From Streptosporangiales bacterium (lineage in GTDB: Bacteria; Actinomycetota; Actinomycetes; Streptosporangiales; WHST01): DNA of 41,426 nt. The notes below the pieces were generated by a model. It saw only the letters and a program-made list of their open reading frames with translations. It had not been told where the DNA came from and ran no database searches. This document shows positions 23,629 to 31,210 of this stretch, in pieces; position 1 is the first letter of the stretch, and each line of letters starts with the position of its first letter. Location of the stretch: positions 1 to 41,426 of the forward strand of contig WHST01000051.1 in assembly GCA_009379955.1 (NCBI GenBank), read 5' to 3'. Both the position numbers and the translations under genes were made by a program.

Positions 23629-23970
23629 TCAGGCGTTCGCGTACACGCCGGACTCGATCGGCTGGCCGGCTTCTACCCAGTCCTGGATGCCTTCACGGTA
23701 CTTGCGGACGTGGGTGTAGCCGGCCGCTGCGAGCAGGTTCGCGACGGCCTGGCTGTTCGGGCAGGATTCGTTGGAGCAGTAGGTGACAATCGCTGCTTCC
23801 TTGTTCGGCAACAGGAGTGACGCCTTGGCCGCCACGTCGGCTTCAGCCAGCGGTAAAGCCCCTGGCAGGTGCTGCTGCTCGTAGTACATGCCTCCGAGCG
23901 CGTCGACCACGGTGACGGTCCCCGAGTCGATGGCCGCCTTGAGATCGTCGCGGCTGATGAGTTCGGTCAT
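23629..23970 (-). CDS. Single-domain rhodanese-like sulfurtransferase
   Basis: A 113-residue rhodanese domain. The active-site loop is YCSNESCPNSQ with C65 as the expected persulfide-forming cysteine and a second cysteine, C70, five residues on. VVDALGGMYYEQQHLPGAL is the usual N-terminal half. ATG at 23970 has AAGGAAG six bases upstream. It is divergent from a MarR gene, with two palindromes in the 85-base spacer, and ends at a good terminator. The pair sits between two ISAs1-type ends and its GC content looks lower than that of neighbouring operons, which suggests it arrived as a unit. Probably involved in sulfane-sulfur or detoxification chemistry; the donor is unknown. Confidence 0.88.
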   Translation of the reverse strand: MTELISRDDLKAAIDSGTVTVVDALGGMYYEQQHLPGALPLAEADVAAKASLLLPNKEAAIVTYCSNESCPNSQAVANLLAAAGYTHVRKYREGIQDWVEAGQPIESGVYANA

Positions 23971-23991
23971 GATGCTTCCTTCCGGTTGCTA

Positions 23992-24005
23992 TGTGCGTGC
24001 GCACA
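23992..24005. promoter_or_regulatory. MarR-type operator, rhodanese side
   Basis: TGTGCG and CGCACA separated by two bases, 21 bases upstream of the rhodanese start. Similar in design to the longer palindrome at 24018-24035; centres are 28 bases apart. Confidence 0.65.
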
Positions 24006-24017
24006 CAACCATAACCA

Positions 24018-24035
24018 TGCGTGCGTGCGCACGCA
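24018..24035. promoter_or_regulatory. MarR-type operator, regulator side
   Basis: TGCGTGCG and CGCACGCA separated by two bases. It lies just upstream of a -10-like TAGGCT (24044-24049) for the MarR gene, so it should give autoregulation. Confidence 0.7.
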
Positions 24036-24055
24036 ACATCGACTAGGCTTGTCGC

Positions 24056-24499
24056 ATGCCCTCTCGCAAGAAGCTCGCTGCCGATGCTTGGGGCGCACTG
24101 CTACAGGTGCACGCCTCGCTTGTTCCCGCGCTGGACAAGGAAGTCCAGGGTCAGACCGGTTTGCCGCTGTCGTGGTACGACGTGCTGCTTGAACTGGCAA
24201 TGGAGCCTGAGGGGCGGCTGCGGATGAGCGACCTCGCCGAACGAGTCGTTCTGAGTCGGACCCGTGTCAGTCGCCTGGTGGATGAGCTAGTCAACCGTGG
24301 CCTCGTCAGCAAAGAGGAGCATCCGGATGATCGGCGCTCCGCGTACGCGGTCATCACGAAGTCCGGACTATCTGAGTTCCGCACCGCGGCCCCGGTCTAC
24401 GTCCGCGCTATCGAGGCGCAGTTCGCGTCTGGCCTGACCAACGACGACCTCATCCTGTTGGCGAAGGTTCTCAGCAAGATTCAGATGCCCGCGGGCTGA
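24056..24499 (+). CDS. MarR-family transcriptional regulator
   Basis: A 147-residue winged-helix regulator. The recognition helix lies in LSRTRVSRLVDELVNRGLV, followed by the wing SKEEHPDDRRSAYAVITKSG with the DxR motif typical of MarR. It contains no cysteine, so thiol-based sensing is unlikely and a small ligand is more probable. ATG at 24056 lies seven bases after TAGGCT with no ribosome site, consistent with a leaderless mRNA. It is divergent from the rhodanese gene and likely controls both through the palindromes at 23992-24035. Confidence 0.88.
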   Translation: MPSRKKLAADAWGALLQVHASLVPALDKEVQGQTGLPLSWYDVLLELAMEPEGRLRMSDLAERVVLSRTRVSRLVDELVNRGLVSKEEHPDDRRSAYAVITKSGLSEFRTAAPVYVRAIEAQFASGLTNDDLILLAKVLSKIQMPAG

Positions 24500-24567
24500 C
24501 TTCCCTTGGCGTCGGGCCTGTTCGAGGTGGCCGGCGACGACTGAGCAATCGCCCCCTTGACCCCCCA

Positions 24568-24700
24568 GGGGTCGGCAAAGTCGTGGTGCAGGGGCGGTGG
24601 GTCGGCGACACGCCGGTGTGAGCGGATAGCGGCGCGGGCACGGCCCCGGTGTTGATCATGGCGGTTCTCAGGCCTGCCGGATCACCAGAGGAACCATGCC
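24568..24700 (+). repeat. 133-bp direct repeat, copy 2: left end of the ISAs1-type element
   Basis: Identical to 23182-23314 over 133 bases. Here it continues into the transposase coding sequence. The two copies are direct repeats 1386 bases apart and enclose the rhodanese/MarR pair. Confidence 0.9.
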
Positions 24701-25326
24701 CGCCGCGTCATCATCGCCGATCGATCCCACGATCGGCCACTTGCTCGCCGCGTTGAGTCCGTGGATGCCGACCGTGCCACCGTGCTGTCGGTTCTGGCGC
24801 CGGTGGCCGATCCCCGGGCCCGACGCGGGATCCGTCATGGACTGTCCACGATCTTGACGGTGGCGGTGTGTGCGGTGCTGGCCGGTGCCCGCTCGTTCGC
24901 CGCGATCGCCGAGTGGGCCGCCGATACTGACGCCGAGGTCCGCGAGCGGATCGCTGGTGTCGTGCCGTGTGAGTCCACGATCCGCCGAACCCTGCAGAGG
25001 CTGGATGCTGACGCCTTTGACGATCGGATCGGCGCCTGGGCGCAGCAGTGCACCACGCCGTCACCGGGTTCGCGGCGGCTGGTCGCGGTCGACGGCAAGA
25101 CCCTGCGTGGGTCGAGCAGCCCTGATCTACCTGGCCGGCATCTGCTGTCGGCCCTGGACCACACTCACGGCATGGTGCTGGGTCAGGTTGATGTCGTGGC
25201 TAACACCGACGAGATCCCCATGTTCGCAACGCTTCTGGACCGGATCGAGCTCTCCGGCGCGGTCGTCACCGCCGATACCATGCACGCCCAGCGGGCCCAC
25301 GCGACCTACCTGGTCGACCAGCGCCT
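24697..25326 (+). pseudogene. ISAs1-family transposase, frameshifted and 3'-truncated
   Basis: Starts ATG at 24697 (PAASSSPIDPTIGHLLAAL) and after about 19 codons must shift frame near 24755 to continue as VDADRATVLSVLAPVADPRA. It then shows ISAs1 hallmarks: LTVAVCAVLAGARSFAAIAE, LVAVDGKTLRGS with the first catalytic aspartate, and VVTADTMHAQRAHATYLV with a second. Homology ends near DQR. The rest of the open frame to 25549 is the antisense of a DUF4062 gene, not transposase. Full-length relatives are 370-400 residues, so about half is missing. It cannot be functional. Confidence 0.85.
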
Positions 25327-25530
25327 GCAGGTGCCCGTACCTGGCGCCGAGGATCAGTACGACCGCATCGGCACTGCGAACCCCGGCAAGGCAACCGGAT
25401 TGAGGCTCTCCGGGGACGCTCCGAAGTCCTCGGCGCGTACAACGGTATGCCCGAGGGTGGTCGCTCCCGACTTGGCCGCGTTGCGCAGTGGCTCGTATCC
25501 CGCAATCAAGGAGCTCAAGAAGACCTTCAT
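25324..25530 (-). pseudogene. DUF4062-domain protein, N-terminal fragment, frameshifted
   Basis: Reads from ATG at 25530: MKVFLSSLIAGYEPLRNAA, then TTLGHTVVRAEDFGASPES, the typical start of DUF4062 domains. Near 25405 one base is missing. In the next frame it continues GCLAGVRSADAVVLILGARY and GHLQ, the rest of the same domain. It then stops at the transposase junction near 25326. DUF4062 domains are often the N-terminal part of larger NTPase or repeat proteins, some near defence genes. What the full protein did is unknown. Confidence 0.8.
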
Positions 25531-25845
25531 CGTCCCATTATCAGGCTGAGGTGTGACACAACCGGGCACGGATACCCGACGGTTGTCTGGATCCGTACGA
25601 GGGGGTAGGAAGCTGACGCCGGGCAGTGTGGTGTGGGCCGTGGTGGTCGCATGGATGGCCCGGCTCGGGTGGTCCCCGAAGCAGGTCGCGGACAGACTGA
25701 AGTGAGGCAACACCAACTTGACACCACCACTCCACTGGGCGCGTCCGCTCGCAAATCGGTCACCCAAGACGAATCAACAGGACGCGCCCAGTGAAGTGCA
25801 GCGGGTTCGGGGTGACCAGCAGACGTCCGAACGGGACGTGAGGGG
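25531..25845. other. Gene-free stretch with one long inverted repeat
   Basis: A 315-base stretch between the DUF4062 fragment and the helicase stop. CACTGGGCGCGTCC (25733-25746) pairs perfectly with GGACGCGCCCAGTG (25780-25793) across a 33-base loop, 52 bases past the helicase stop. It may be the helicase terminator or an element end. A forward translation LTPGSVVWAVVVAWMARLG followed by WSPKQVADRLK and a stop (about 25612-25704) may be a gene remnant; I do not recognise it. Confidence 0.45.
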
Positions 25846-27555
25846 TCAGAGCTCGGCGAGCAAGTGGTCGCGGCGGTCGGTCAGGAGCTTCAGGGACGCC
25901 GTCGCCGACGAGGGGCCCGGCACGGCCTTGCGGAGCGCGACGTGCACCGCGGCGTGGGTGTCGCCGGTGCGGGCCGCGACCTGGGCGACGAGGGCGTTGA
26001 CCTCGCGGCGCAGGTTCGCGGTCTTCTCCCAGTCGGCGACCTCGGGCTCCCGCGCCTCCTCGAGCCGCGTGCCGGTGCGCTTGCGGATCTCCTGGTCGCG
26101 CCGGGACAGCAGCACCGCGGTCTGCTCGGGCGAGAGCAGGCCGGGCAGGCCGAGGAACTCCTCGTCGTCCTCGGTGAGGTCGGGGAGCTGAGCCATCACG
26201 GCCCGGCCGCCGTGCAGGACGTGGGCGAACTCGGCCTCGGCCTCGAGGGACTCGTGGGTGCCGTTCTCGCCCGTGCGCTCCGGCGGCGGCAGTGGGTCGA
26301 GGTCGTCGCTGCCCGGCTCGGGCGGCGGGAGGACGTGGTTGCGCTCGTTCTCTAACTCGGCGGCGAGGGCGAGCAGCGGCCGGACGGCGGGGAGGAACAC
26401 CGTCGCGCTCTCGCCCGGCCTGCGGTTGCGCACGACGCGGCCGACGGCCTGGGCGAAGAAGAGCGGCGTGCGGTACGACGTCAACCAAGCCAGGCAGGCG
26501 GCCCGCGGGACGTCGACGCCCTCGCTGATCATCCGCACGCACACCGCGATGCGCTTCGTGCTGGTGGTGAAGTCGCGGATACGCCCGTTGGCCTTGGTGT
26601 CCTCGGACAGGATGAGCTCGGGCTTCTCGCCGGTGACACGCTCGACGATGGCGGCGTACGCGCGCGCCGACTCCTGGTCGGACGCGAGCACCAGGCCGGC
26701 GGCGTCGGGCATGCCGTGCTCGCGGAGCTGGCCGATCCGGTCGTCCATCGCCGCGATCACGTGCGGCACCCACCGACCCTTCGGGTCGAGCGCGGTGCGC
26801 CACGCCGCCTCCTCGGTCTGCCGGGTGCCGGCCTCGCTGAGCGAGGCCGCGACCACCTCGCCCGCGCTGTTGCGCCACCGCGACACCCCGGTGTACGCGG
26901 CGAACACCACCGGCCGCACGACGCCGTCGGCGAGCGCCTCGCGATAGCCGTAGGTGAAGTCGGCGACGCTGGCCAGCCCGCCTTCGCCGTCGTCCTCGTA
27001 GCGGACGAACGGGATGCGCTCGTCGGGACGGGTGCGAAAGGGGGTGCCCGTGAGCGCGAGCCGCCGTCGCGCGGGATCGAACGCCTCAGCGACCGCGTCG
27101 CCCCACGACAGCCCGTCGCCGGCGTGGTGGATCTCGTCGAGCACGACGAGGGTGCGCTTGTTGTCGGTGCGCGCGCGGTGCAGCATCGGCGCCGCCGCCA
27201 CCTGCGCGTACGTCGTGACGTAGCCGTCTGCATCACCGCGCACGGGCCCGACCGCGTTGCTCAGCGTCGGGTCGAGCACGATGCCGGCGCGGCCAGCGGC
27301 GTCTGCCCACTGGGTGCGCAGGTGGTCGGTCGGGCAGACCACGATGAGCCGGTCGACCTGTCGCGAGCCGAGCATCCGCACGGCGAGCGTCAGCGCGAAC
27401 GTCGTCTTGCCGGCGCCCGGCGTCGCCGTGACCAGGAAGTCCTTGCCGGCACCCTGCTCGGACGTGGTCTGCTCGTACGCGGAAAGGGCGGCACTCTGCC
27501 AGTGACGGAGGGGACGGGCGTCGGTGAGCTCAAGGGCGTTGCTGGTCTCGAGCAC
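25846..27555 (-). CDS. DEAD/DEAH-box superfamily 2 helicase
   Basis: A 569-residue ATP-dependent helicase or translocase. Walker A is TATPGAGKTT (43-52), the DEAH-type Walker B is LDEIHH (139-144), motif III is LTGTPFRT, and motif VI is QAVGRVVRNR. An acidic, low-complexity segment (PPPEPGSDDLDPLPPPER) separates the motor from a C-terminal helical region not found in the minimal fold. The GTG at 27555 has only a distant AAGGA. It stands alone, transcribed toward the IS scar. Proteins of this type are common in actinobacteria and usually act on DNA; no partner restriction or repair gene is adjacent. Confidence 0.85.
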   Translation of the reverse strand: MLETSNALELTDARPLRHWQSAALSAYEQTTSEQGAGKDFLVTATPGAGKTTFALTLAVRMLGSRQVDRLIVVCPTDHLRTQWADAAGRAGIVLDPTLSNAVGPVRGDADGYVTTYAQVAAAPMLHRARTDNKRTLVVLDEIHHAGDGLSWGDAVAEAFDPARRRLALTGTPFRTRPDERIPFVRYEDDGEGGLASVADFTYGYREALADGVVRPVVFAAYTGVSRWRNSAGEVVAASLSEAGTRQTEEAAWRTALDPKGRWVPHVIAAMDDRIGQLREHGMPDAAGLVLASDQESARAYAAIVERVTGEKPELILSEDTKANGRIRDFTTSTKRIAVCVRMISEGVDVPRAACLAWLTSYRTPLFFAQAVGRVVRNRRPGESATVFLPAVRPLLALAAELENERNHVLPPPEPGSDDLDPLPPPERTGENGTHESLEAEAEFAHVLHGGRAVMAQLPDLTEDDEEFLGLPGLLSPEQTAVLLSRRDQEIRKRTGTRLEEAREPEVADWEKTANLRREVNALVAQVAARTGDTHAAVHVALRKAVPGPSSATASLKLLTDRRDHLLAEL

Positions 27556-27706
27556 GTTCGACGCGGTCCTTCACTGGTCGGCGGCAGGGCACGGAGCACG
27601 AGCCTAGGCGCTCCGTCGGACACCCTCACGCGGTGCCCGCGGCGCGTCGCGAGGAAGCGATGTGACGATCCCGACGCCCTCGCCGGCGGCGCGCGGGCGC
27701 CTGGCG

Positions 27707-28123
27707 TCAGGCGGCGGAGTCGCACCTCGTGGCGGCACCGCTGACCAGGTCGGAGGCGGCCCGTTCGGTGTCGGGTACCGCAGTCGTGATGACCGCGTCG
27801 AGGGCGTCGCGCGCACGCTCCAGCTCACCGATGGCGCCGGTGAGCCGGTCGCGTTCGCGCCGCAGGTCGACGAGGAGCTCGGGGCAGTCGGCGACGAGCC
27901 GAGCGCCCTCGGCGCTCATGCATGGCAGCAGCTCGGCGATCGTGGCGGTCGACAGCCCTGCGTCGAGCAGGGTGCGGACGTGCCCGACGCGCGCGACGTC
28001 CGTGTCGCCGTAGTCGCGGTAGCCGGACGGGCGGCGAGCCGGCTCGAGCAGACCCTGGTCCTCGTAGTACCGCAGCATCCGTTGGCTGACGCCGGTGCGT
28101 TGCTGCAGCTCGCCGATGCGCAC
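27707..28123 (-). CDS. MerR-family transcriptional regulator
   Basis: A 138-residue regulator. The MerR winged helix is at the N-terminus (IGELQQRTGVSQRMLRYYED, then QGLLEPARRPSGYRDYGD), followed by a long dimerisation helix (about 82-112). Two cysteines, C68 (LLPCMS) and C80 (VADCPE), could serve in sensing, but they do not match a known metal site that I can assign. GTG at 28123 has GGAGGG upstream. It is divergent from the dehydrogenase at 28185 and most likely activates it through the promoter at 28146-28178. Confidence 0.87.
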   Translation of the reverse strand: MRIGELQQRTGVSQRMLRYYEDQGLLEPARRPSGYRDYGDTDVARVGHVRTLLDAGLSTATIAELLPCMSAEGARLVADCPELLVDLRRERDRLTGAIGELERARDALDAVITTAVPDTERAASDLVSGAATRCDSAA

Positions 28124-28145
28124 GTGTGCCCTCCGAAAATCGGTC

Positions 28146-28178
28146 CTTGACTCTCACATCGATGTCAGACTCTAGCGT
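28146..28178 (+). promoter_or_regulatory. MerR-type promoter with operator in an elongated spacer
   Basis: TTGACT (28147-28152) and TAGCGT (28173-28178) are 20 bases apart, longer than the standard 17, as in MerR-activated promoters. An imperfect palindrome centred at 28160/28161 (12 of 15 pairs, with ACATCGATGT at its heart) fills the spacer. The expected start coincides with the ATG at 28185. Confidence 0.72.
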
Positions 28179-28184
28179 GACGGT

Positions 28185-29072
28185 ATGACCGATCGAGACA
28201 GCAAGACCCCCGTCACCGTCCTCGGACTCGGCGCGATGGGCACGGCGCTGGCGCGCGCGTTCCTGGCCACCGGGCACCCGACGACCGTGTGGAACCGCAC
28301 ACCCGGCCGGGCCGACGCCCTCGTGACAGCAGGCGCCGTACGCGCCGAGAACCTGCCGGCCGCGGCGAGCGCCGGCCCGCTCGTGGTGATCTGCGTCCTG
28401 GACCACCGGGCGGTCCACGAGCTCCTCGACGCCGCCGGCGACCGGTTGACCGGGCGTACCGTCGTGAACCTGACCTCGTCGACTCCCGAGGACGCCAGGG
28501 AGACGGCCCGCCGGGCCGCGGAACTGCAGGTCGACTACCTCGACGGGGCGATCATGGTGCCCACGCCGCTGGTCGGCCGCCCCGAGTCGCTGCTGATCTA
28601 CAGCGGCGACCGCCACCTGTACGACACGCATCGCACGACCCTGGCGGCACTCGGCGGCCGCTCGGAGCACCTCGGCGCCGATCCGGGGCTTGCGTCGCTG
28701 TACGAGATCGGGATGCTGGACCTGTTCTTCGCCGGCATGACCGCCTTCCTGCATGCCGCGGCGTTGGTCGCCGCCGACGGAGTACCGGCGAAGGAGTTCC
28801 TCCCCTACGCCGAGGACGTCGTCGCGATCCTGCCCGAGACCCTCAGGGGACTCGCTCACGACGTGGACAGCGCCCGCCACCCGGGCGACGACGACAACCT
28901 CGAGATGGACCGTGCCGGACTCGACCACATCGTGCACGCCAGCGAGGCGCGGGGCGTGGATCCCGCCCTGCCTGCGCTCGTCCGGGGACTGGCCCCACGC
29001 GCCATCGACAGCGGGCACGGCCGGGACGGCTTCTCCCGCGTCGTCCAGGAGCTGCGCCGCCCGGCGTCCTGA
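28185..29072 (+). CDS. Imine-reductase-like NAD(P)-binding protein (beta-hydroxyacid dehydrogenase/6PGDH superfamily)
   Basis: A 295-residue protein. N-terminal dinucleotide fold VTVLGLGAMGTALARAF, then VWNRTPGRA, whose arginines suit NADPH. The C-terminal helical half contains YEIGMLDLFFAGMTAFLHA, the long helix that builds the dimeric active site in imine reductases. The usual beta-hydroxyacid dehydrogenase lysine is not in evidence, which also favours the imine reductase group. ATG at 28185 is at the predicted transcript start without a ribosome site, suggesting leaderless translation. Controlled by the divergent MerR regulator. The natural substrate is unknown. Confidence 0.83.
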   Translation: MTDRDSKTPVTVLGLGAMGTALARAFLATGHPTTVWNRTPGRADALVTAGAVRAENLPAAASAGPLVVICVLDHRAVHELLDAAGDRLTGRTVVNLTSSTPEDARETARRAAELQVDYLDGAIMVPTPLVGRPESLLIYSGDRHLYDTHRTTLAALGGRSEHLGADPGLASLYEIGMLDLFFAGMTAFLHAAALVAADGVPAKEFLPYAEDVVAILPETLRGLAHDVDSARHPGDDDNLEMDRAGLDHIVHASEARGVDPALPALVRGLAPRAIDSGHGRDGFSRVVQELRRPAS

Positions 29073-29099
29073 GGTCTCCGCACGCCGGCGTCCGACCCG

Positions 29100-29128
29100 T
29101 TGACAGGCCGAACGGGGCGACCTAGTCT
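29100..29128 (+). promoter_or_regulatory. Promoter of the IclR-led operon
   Basis: TTGACA (29100-29105), a 17-base spacer and TAGTCT (29123-29128), near consensus. The expected start is at about 29135, the A of the ATG, implying a leaderless mRNA. Confidence 0.7.
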
Positions 29129-29134
29129 CTGCCG

Positions 29135-29905
29135 ATGACTGAGATCTCGATTCCAGTCAGTGGAAGACCACAGGCGAGCTACATGGGTCGCCTGCTGGAC
29201 GTGCTCGACGCGACGATCACGGCACCCGACGCGCCGAACCTGTCCGAGATCGCCGAGGCGGCCGGCACCCCGCTGTCCACGACGTCGCGGCTCGTCGCGC
29301 TGCTGACCGAGAAGGGCTTCCTGCTCCAGGGAGACGGCGGCAGGTACACCGCGGGCCCGCGGCTGACCCACGTGGCGCTCCGGGTGCTCGACCAGTTCCA
29401 CGACACCGACCGCCTCGTCGCCGCAACCCGTGCCCTGTCGGCCGGCAGCGGCGAGAGCGTGAGCGCGGGCCTGCTGATCGGCGACTCCATCGTGCTCGTG
29501 GCGCGAACCGAGTCGCAGCAGTCGCTGCGCGCCGTCGCGCGCGTCGGCGACATCATCACGCCGCACACGTCCGCACTCGGCAAGGCGATCCTCGCCGGAT
29601 TGCCGGAGGAGCGTCGCGTCCGGCTGGTACGCACGGCCGCCGGAGACGACGCGTCCACGATCCTCGCCGGCCTCGCCGGCGAGCTGGCCGACGCACATGC
29701 CGAGGGATTCGCCGTCGACGAGGAGACCTACACCGTCGGCCTGCGCTGCCGGGCCGCGGCGATCAGGGACCACGCCGGACGCGCCGTCGGCGGCCTCTCC
29801 ATCGCCGGGCCGGCAGCCCGGTTCACCCTCGACGCGGCCGCGGACGTGGTGCCCGCCCTCCTCGACCGTGTCGACGCCCTGTCCTTCTCCCCGAGGAGTC
29901 ACTGA
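29135..29905 (+). CDS. IclR-family transcriptional regulator
   Basis: A 256-residue regulator. N-terminal winged helix: LSEIAEAAGTPLSTTSRLVAL, then LTEKGFL. The C-terminal effector domain runs from about residue 80, with IITPHTSALGKAILAGL and a late VGGLSIAGPAARF, both family hallmarks. The start ATG at 29135 has no ribosome site but sits at the predicted transcription start. It opens a seven-gene operon; the next gene starts right after its stop. It likely senses a substrate or intermediate of the pathway encoded downstream and regulates its own promoter. Confidence 0.88.
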   Translation: MTEISIPVSGRPQASYMGRLLDVLDATITAPDAPNLSEIAEAAGTPLSTTSRLVALLTEKGFLLQGDGGRYTAGPRLTHVALRVLDQFHDTDRLVAATRALSAGSGESVSAGLLIGDSIVLVARTESQQSLRAVARVGDIITPHTSALGKAILAGLPEERRVRLVRTAAGDDASTILAGLAGELADAHAEGFAVDEETYTVGLRCRAAAIRDHAGRAVGGLSIAGPAARFTLDAAADVVPALLDRVDALSFSPRSH

Positions 29906-31210
29906 ATGCCGGAGTCGTCACGGTCCGCCCAACTCCACGCACGCGCCGCTGCGCACGTGCCGGGAGGAGTGCACTCGAACACCAGGTACGAGGCACCCCA
30001 CCCGACGTTCTACGCCCGCGCGTCCGGCGCCCACCTCTGGGACGTCGACGGCGAGCGGTACCTCGACTACACCATGGGCAACGGCGCGATCATGCTCGGC
30101 CACAGCGACCACGAGGTCGACGACACGGTCGCGGCCGCCGTCCGCGCCGGGCTCACCACCGGCATGGAGACCGAGGCCGCCGTGCGCGTCGCCGAGCAGC
30201 TCGCCGCGATCATCCCCGACTTCGGCCAGGTGAGGCTCGCCAACACCGGCACCGAGGCACTGCTGCACGCGCTGCGGATCGCCAGGCACGCCACCGGACG
30301 GCGGCGCGTGGCGAAGGCCGAGGGTGCGTACCACGGCTGGTCCGACGCGCTGTGGGTGTCGACGTGGCCGGGCGACCACGAACGCGGTCCTGCCGACGCG
30401 CCGCACGCGCCGCCCTCGTCCGGCGGGCTCTCCGACGAGCAGACCCTGGTGCTGCCGTTCAACGACCTGCCGGCCACCGAGCGGCTGCTGCGTGCCCACG
30501 CCGGCGAGCTGGCCGCCGTGGTGCTCGAACCGGTGCTCATCGACATCGGGTTCGTGCCGGCCACGCAGGCGTACCTCGACGGCGTCCGCGCACTGACGGC
30601 CGAACTCGGCGTCGTGCTGGTCTTCGACGAGTTGCTCACCGGGTTCCGCCTCGCCCCCGGCGGCGCCCGCGAGACGTACGGCGTGCAGCCCGACCTCACC
30701 TGCTACGGCAAGGCGCTCGCCAACGGCTACCCGCTCGCCGCGGTCGAGGGCAGCCGGGAGCTGATGGAGCTCACCAACCCGGCCCGCTCGGGCCCGGTGG
30801 GCTGGGTCGGTACGTACAACGGCCACGGGGTGGCGGTCGCCGCCGCTGCCGCGACCCTGCCACGCCTCGCCGACGGGTCGGCGCAGCGACGACTCGACGA
30901 CCTGACCGGGCGCCTGCGCGACGGCTTCGCCGAGCTGTCGCAGCGGTACGGCATCGTCGCCAGGATCGCCGGTGCGGGCGGGCACTTCCAGCCGTACTTC
31001 CTCGACGGTGAGGTCACCGACTACCGGTCCGCCGCGACGACCAACGCGACGCGCTACCGGCTGCTGCGGGAGGTCGCGGCGGACGAGCACATGGTCCTGC
31101 CCGGCAAGCCGCTGCTCCACGCGGCCCTCTCGACGGCGCACACCGTGTCCGACGTCGACCGGCTGGTCGAGGTCGCGGACAAGGCCTTCGCTCGAATGGA
31201 CGACTCATGA
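29906..31210 (+). CDS. Class III PLP aminotransferase, glutamate-1-semialdehyde-aminomutase-like
   Basis: A 434-residue fold-type I PLP enzyme. The phosphate-binding turn is NTGTEAL (113-119), AYHGW (141-145) stacks on the cofactor, D241 lies in VLVFDELLTG, and Schiff-base K269 lies in TCYGKALANGYPL. Sequence style matches the HemL-like group, but catabolic context argues against haem synthesis; amino-acid or diamine transaminases share the fold. ATG at 29906 directly follows the IclR TGA, with GAGGAG upstream. Its stop overlaps the ABC ATPase start as ATGA. It probably removes or moves the amino group of the compound imported by the ABC system. Confidence 0.86.
   Translation: MPESSRSAQLHARAAAHVPGGVHSNTRYEAPHPTFYARASGAHLWDVDGERYLDYTMGNGAIMLGHSDHEVDDTVAAAVRAGLTTGMETEAAVRVAEQLAAIIPDFGQVRLANTGTEALLHALRIARHATGRRRVAKAEGAYHGWSDALWVSTWPGDHERGPADAPHAPPSSGGLSDEQTLVLPFNDLPATERLLRAHAGELAAVVLEPVLIDIGFVPATQAYLDGVRALTAELGVVLVFDELLTGFRLAPGGARETYGVQPDLTCYGKALANGYPLAAVEGSRELMELTNPARSGPVGWVGTYNGHGVAVAAAAATLPRLADGSAQRRLDDLTGRLRDGFAELSQRYGIVARIAGAGGHFQPYFLDGEVTDYRSAATTNATRYRLLREVAADEHMVLPGKPLLHAALSTAHTVSDVDRLVEVADKAFARMDDS

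Larger units (their letters stand above)
24568..25326 (+). mobile_element. Truncated ISAs1-family insertion sequence
   Basis: The left end and about half of the transposase remain. No matching right end (the complement of the left tip) is seen downstream. The element stops near 25326, where a DUF4062 gene in opposite orientation begins. Confidence 0.75.

Noticed and set aside
23182-24700. Functional composite transposon carrying rhodanese and MarR
   Set aside because: Copy 1 is only a left end and copy 2 has a broken transposase without a right end, so self-mobility is not supported; only recombination between the repeats is.
24761-25549. An apparently intact 262-codon gene
   Set aside because: The first part is a transposase missing its start by a frameshift, and the last part is the antisense of DUF4062, so it is a chimera of two pseudogenes.
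29906-31210. HemL, glutamate-1-semialdehyde aminomutase of haem synthesis
   Set aside because: Sequence style is similar, but it lies in an IclR/ABC catabolic operon with no other haem gene, so a catabolic transaminase is more likely.
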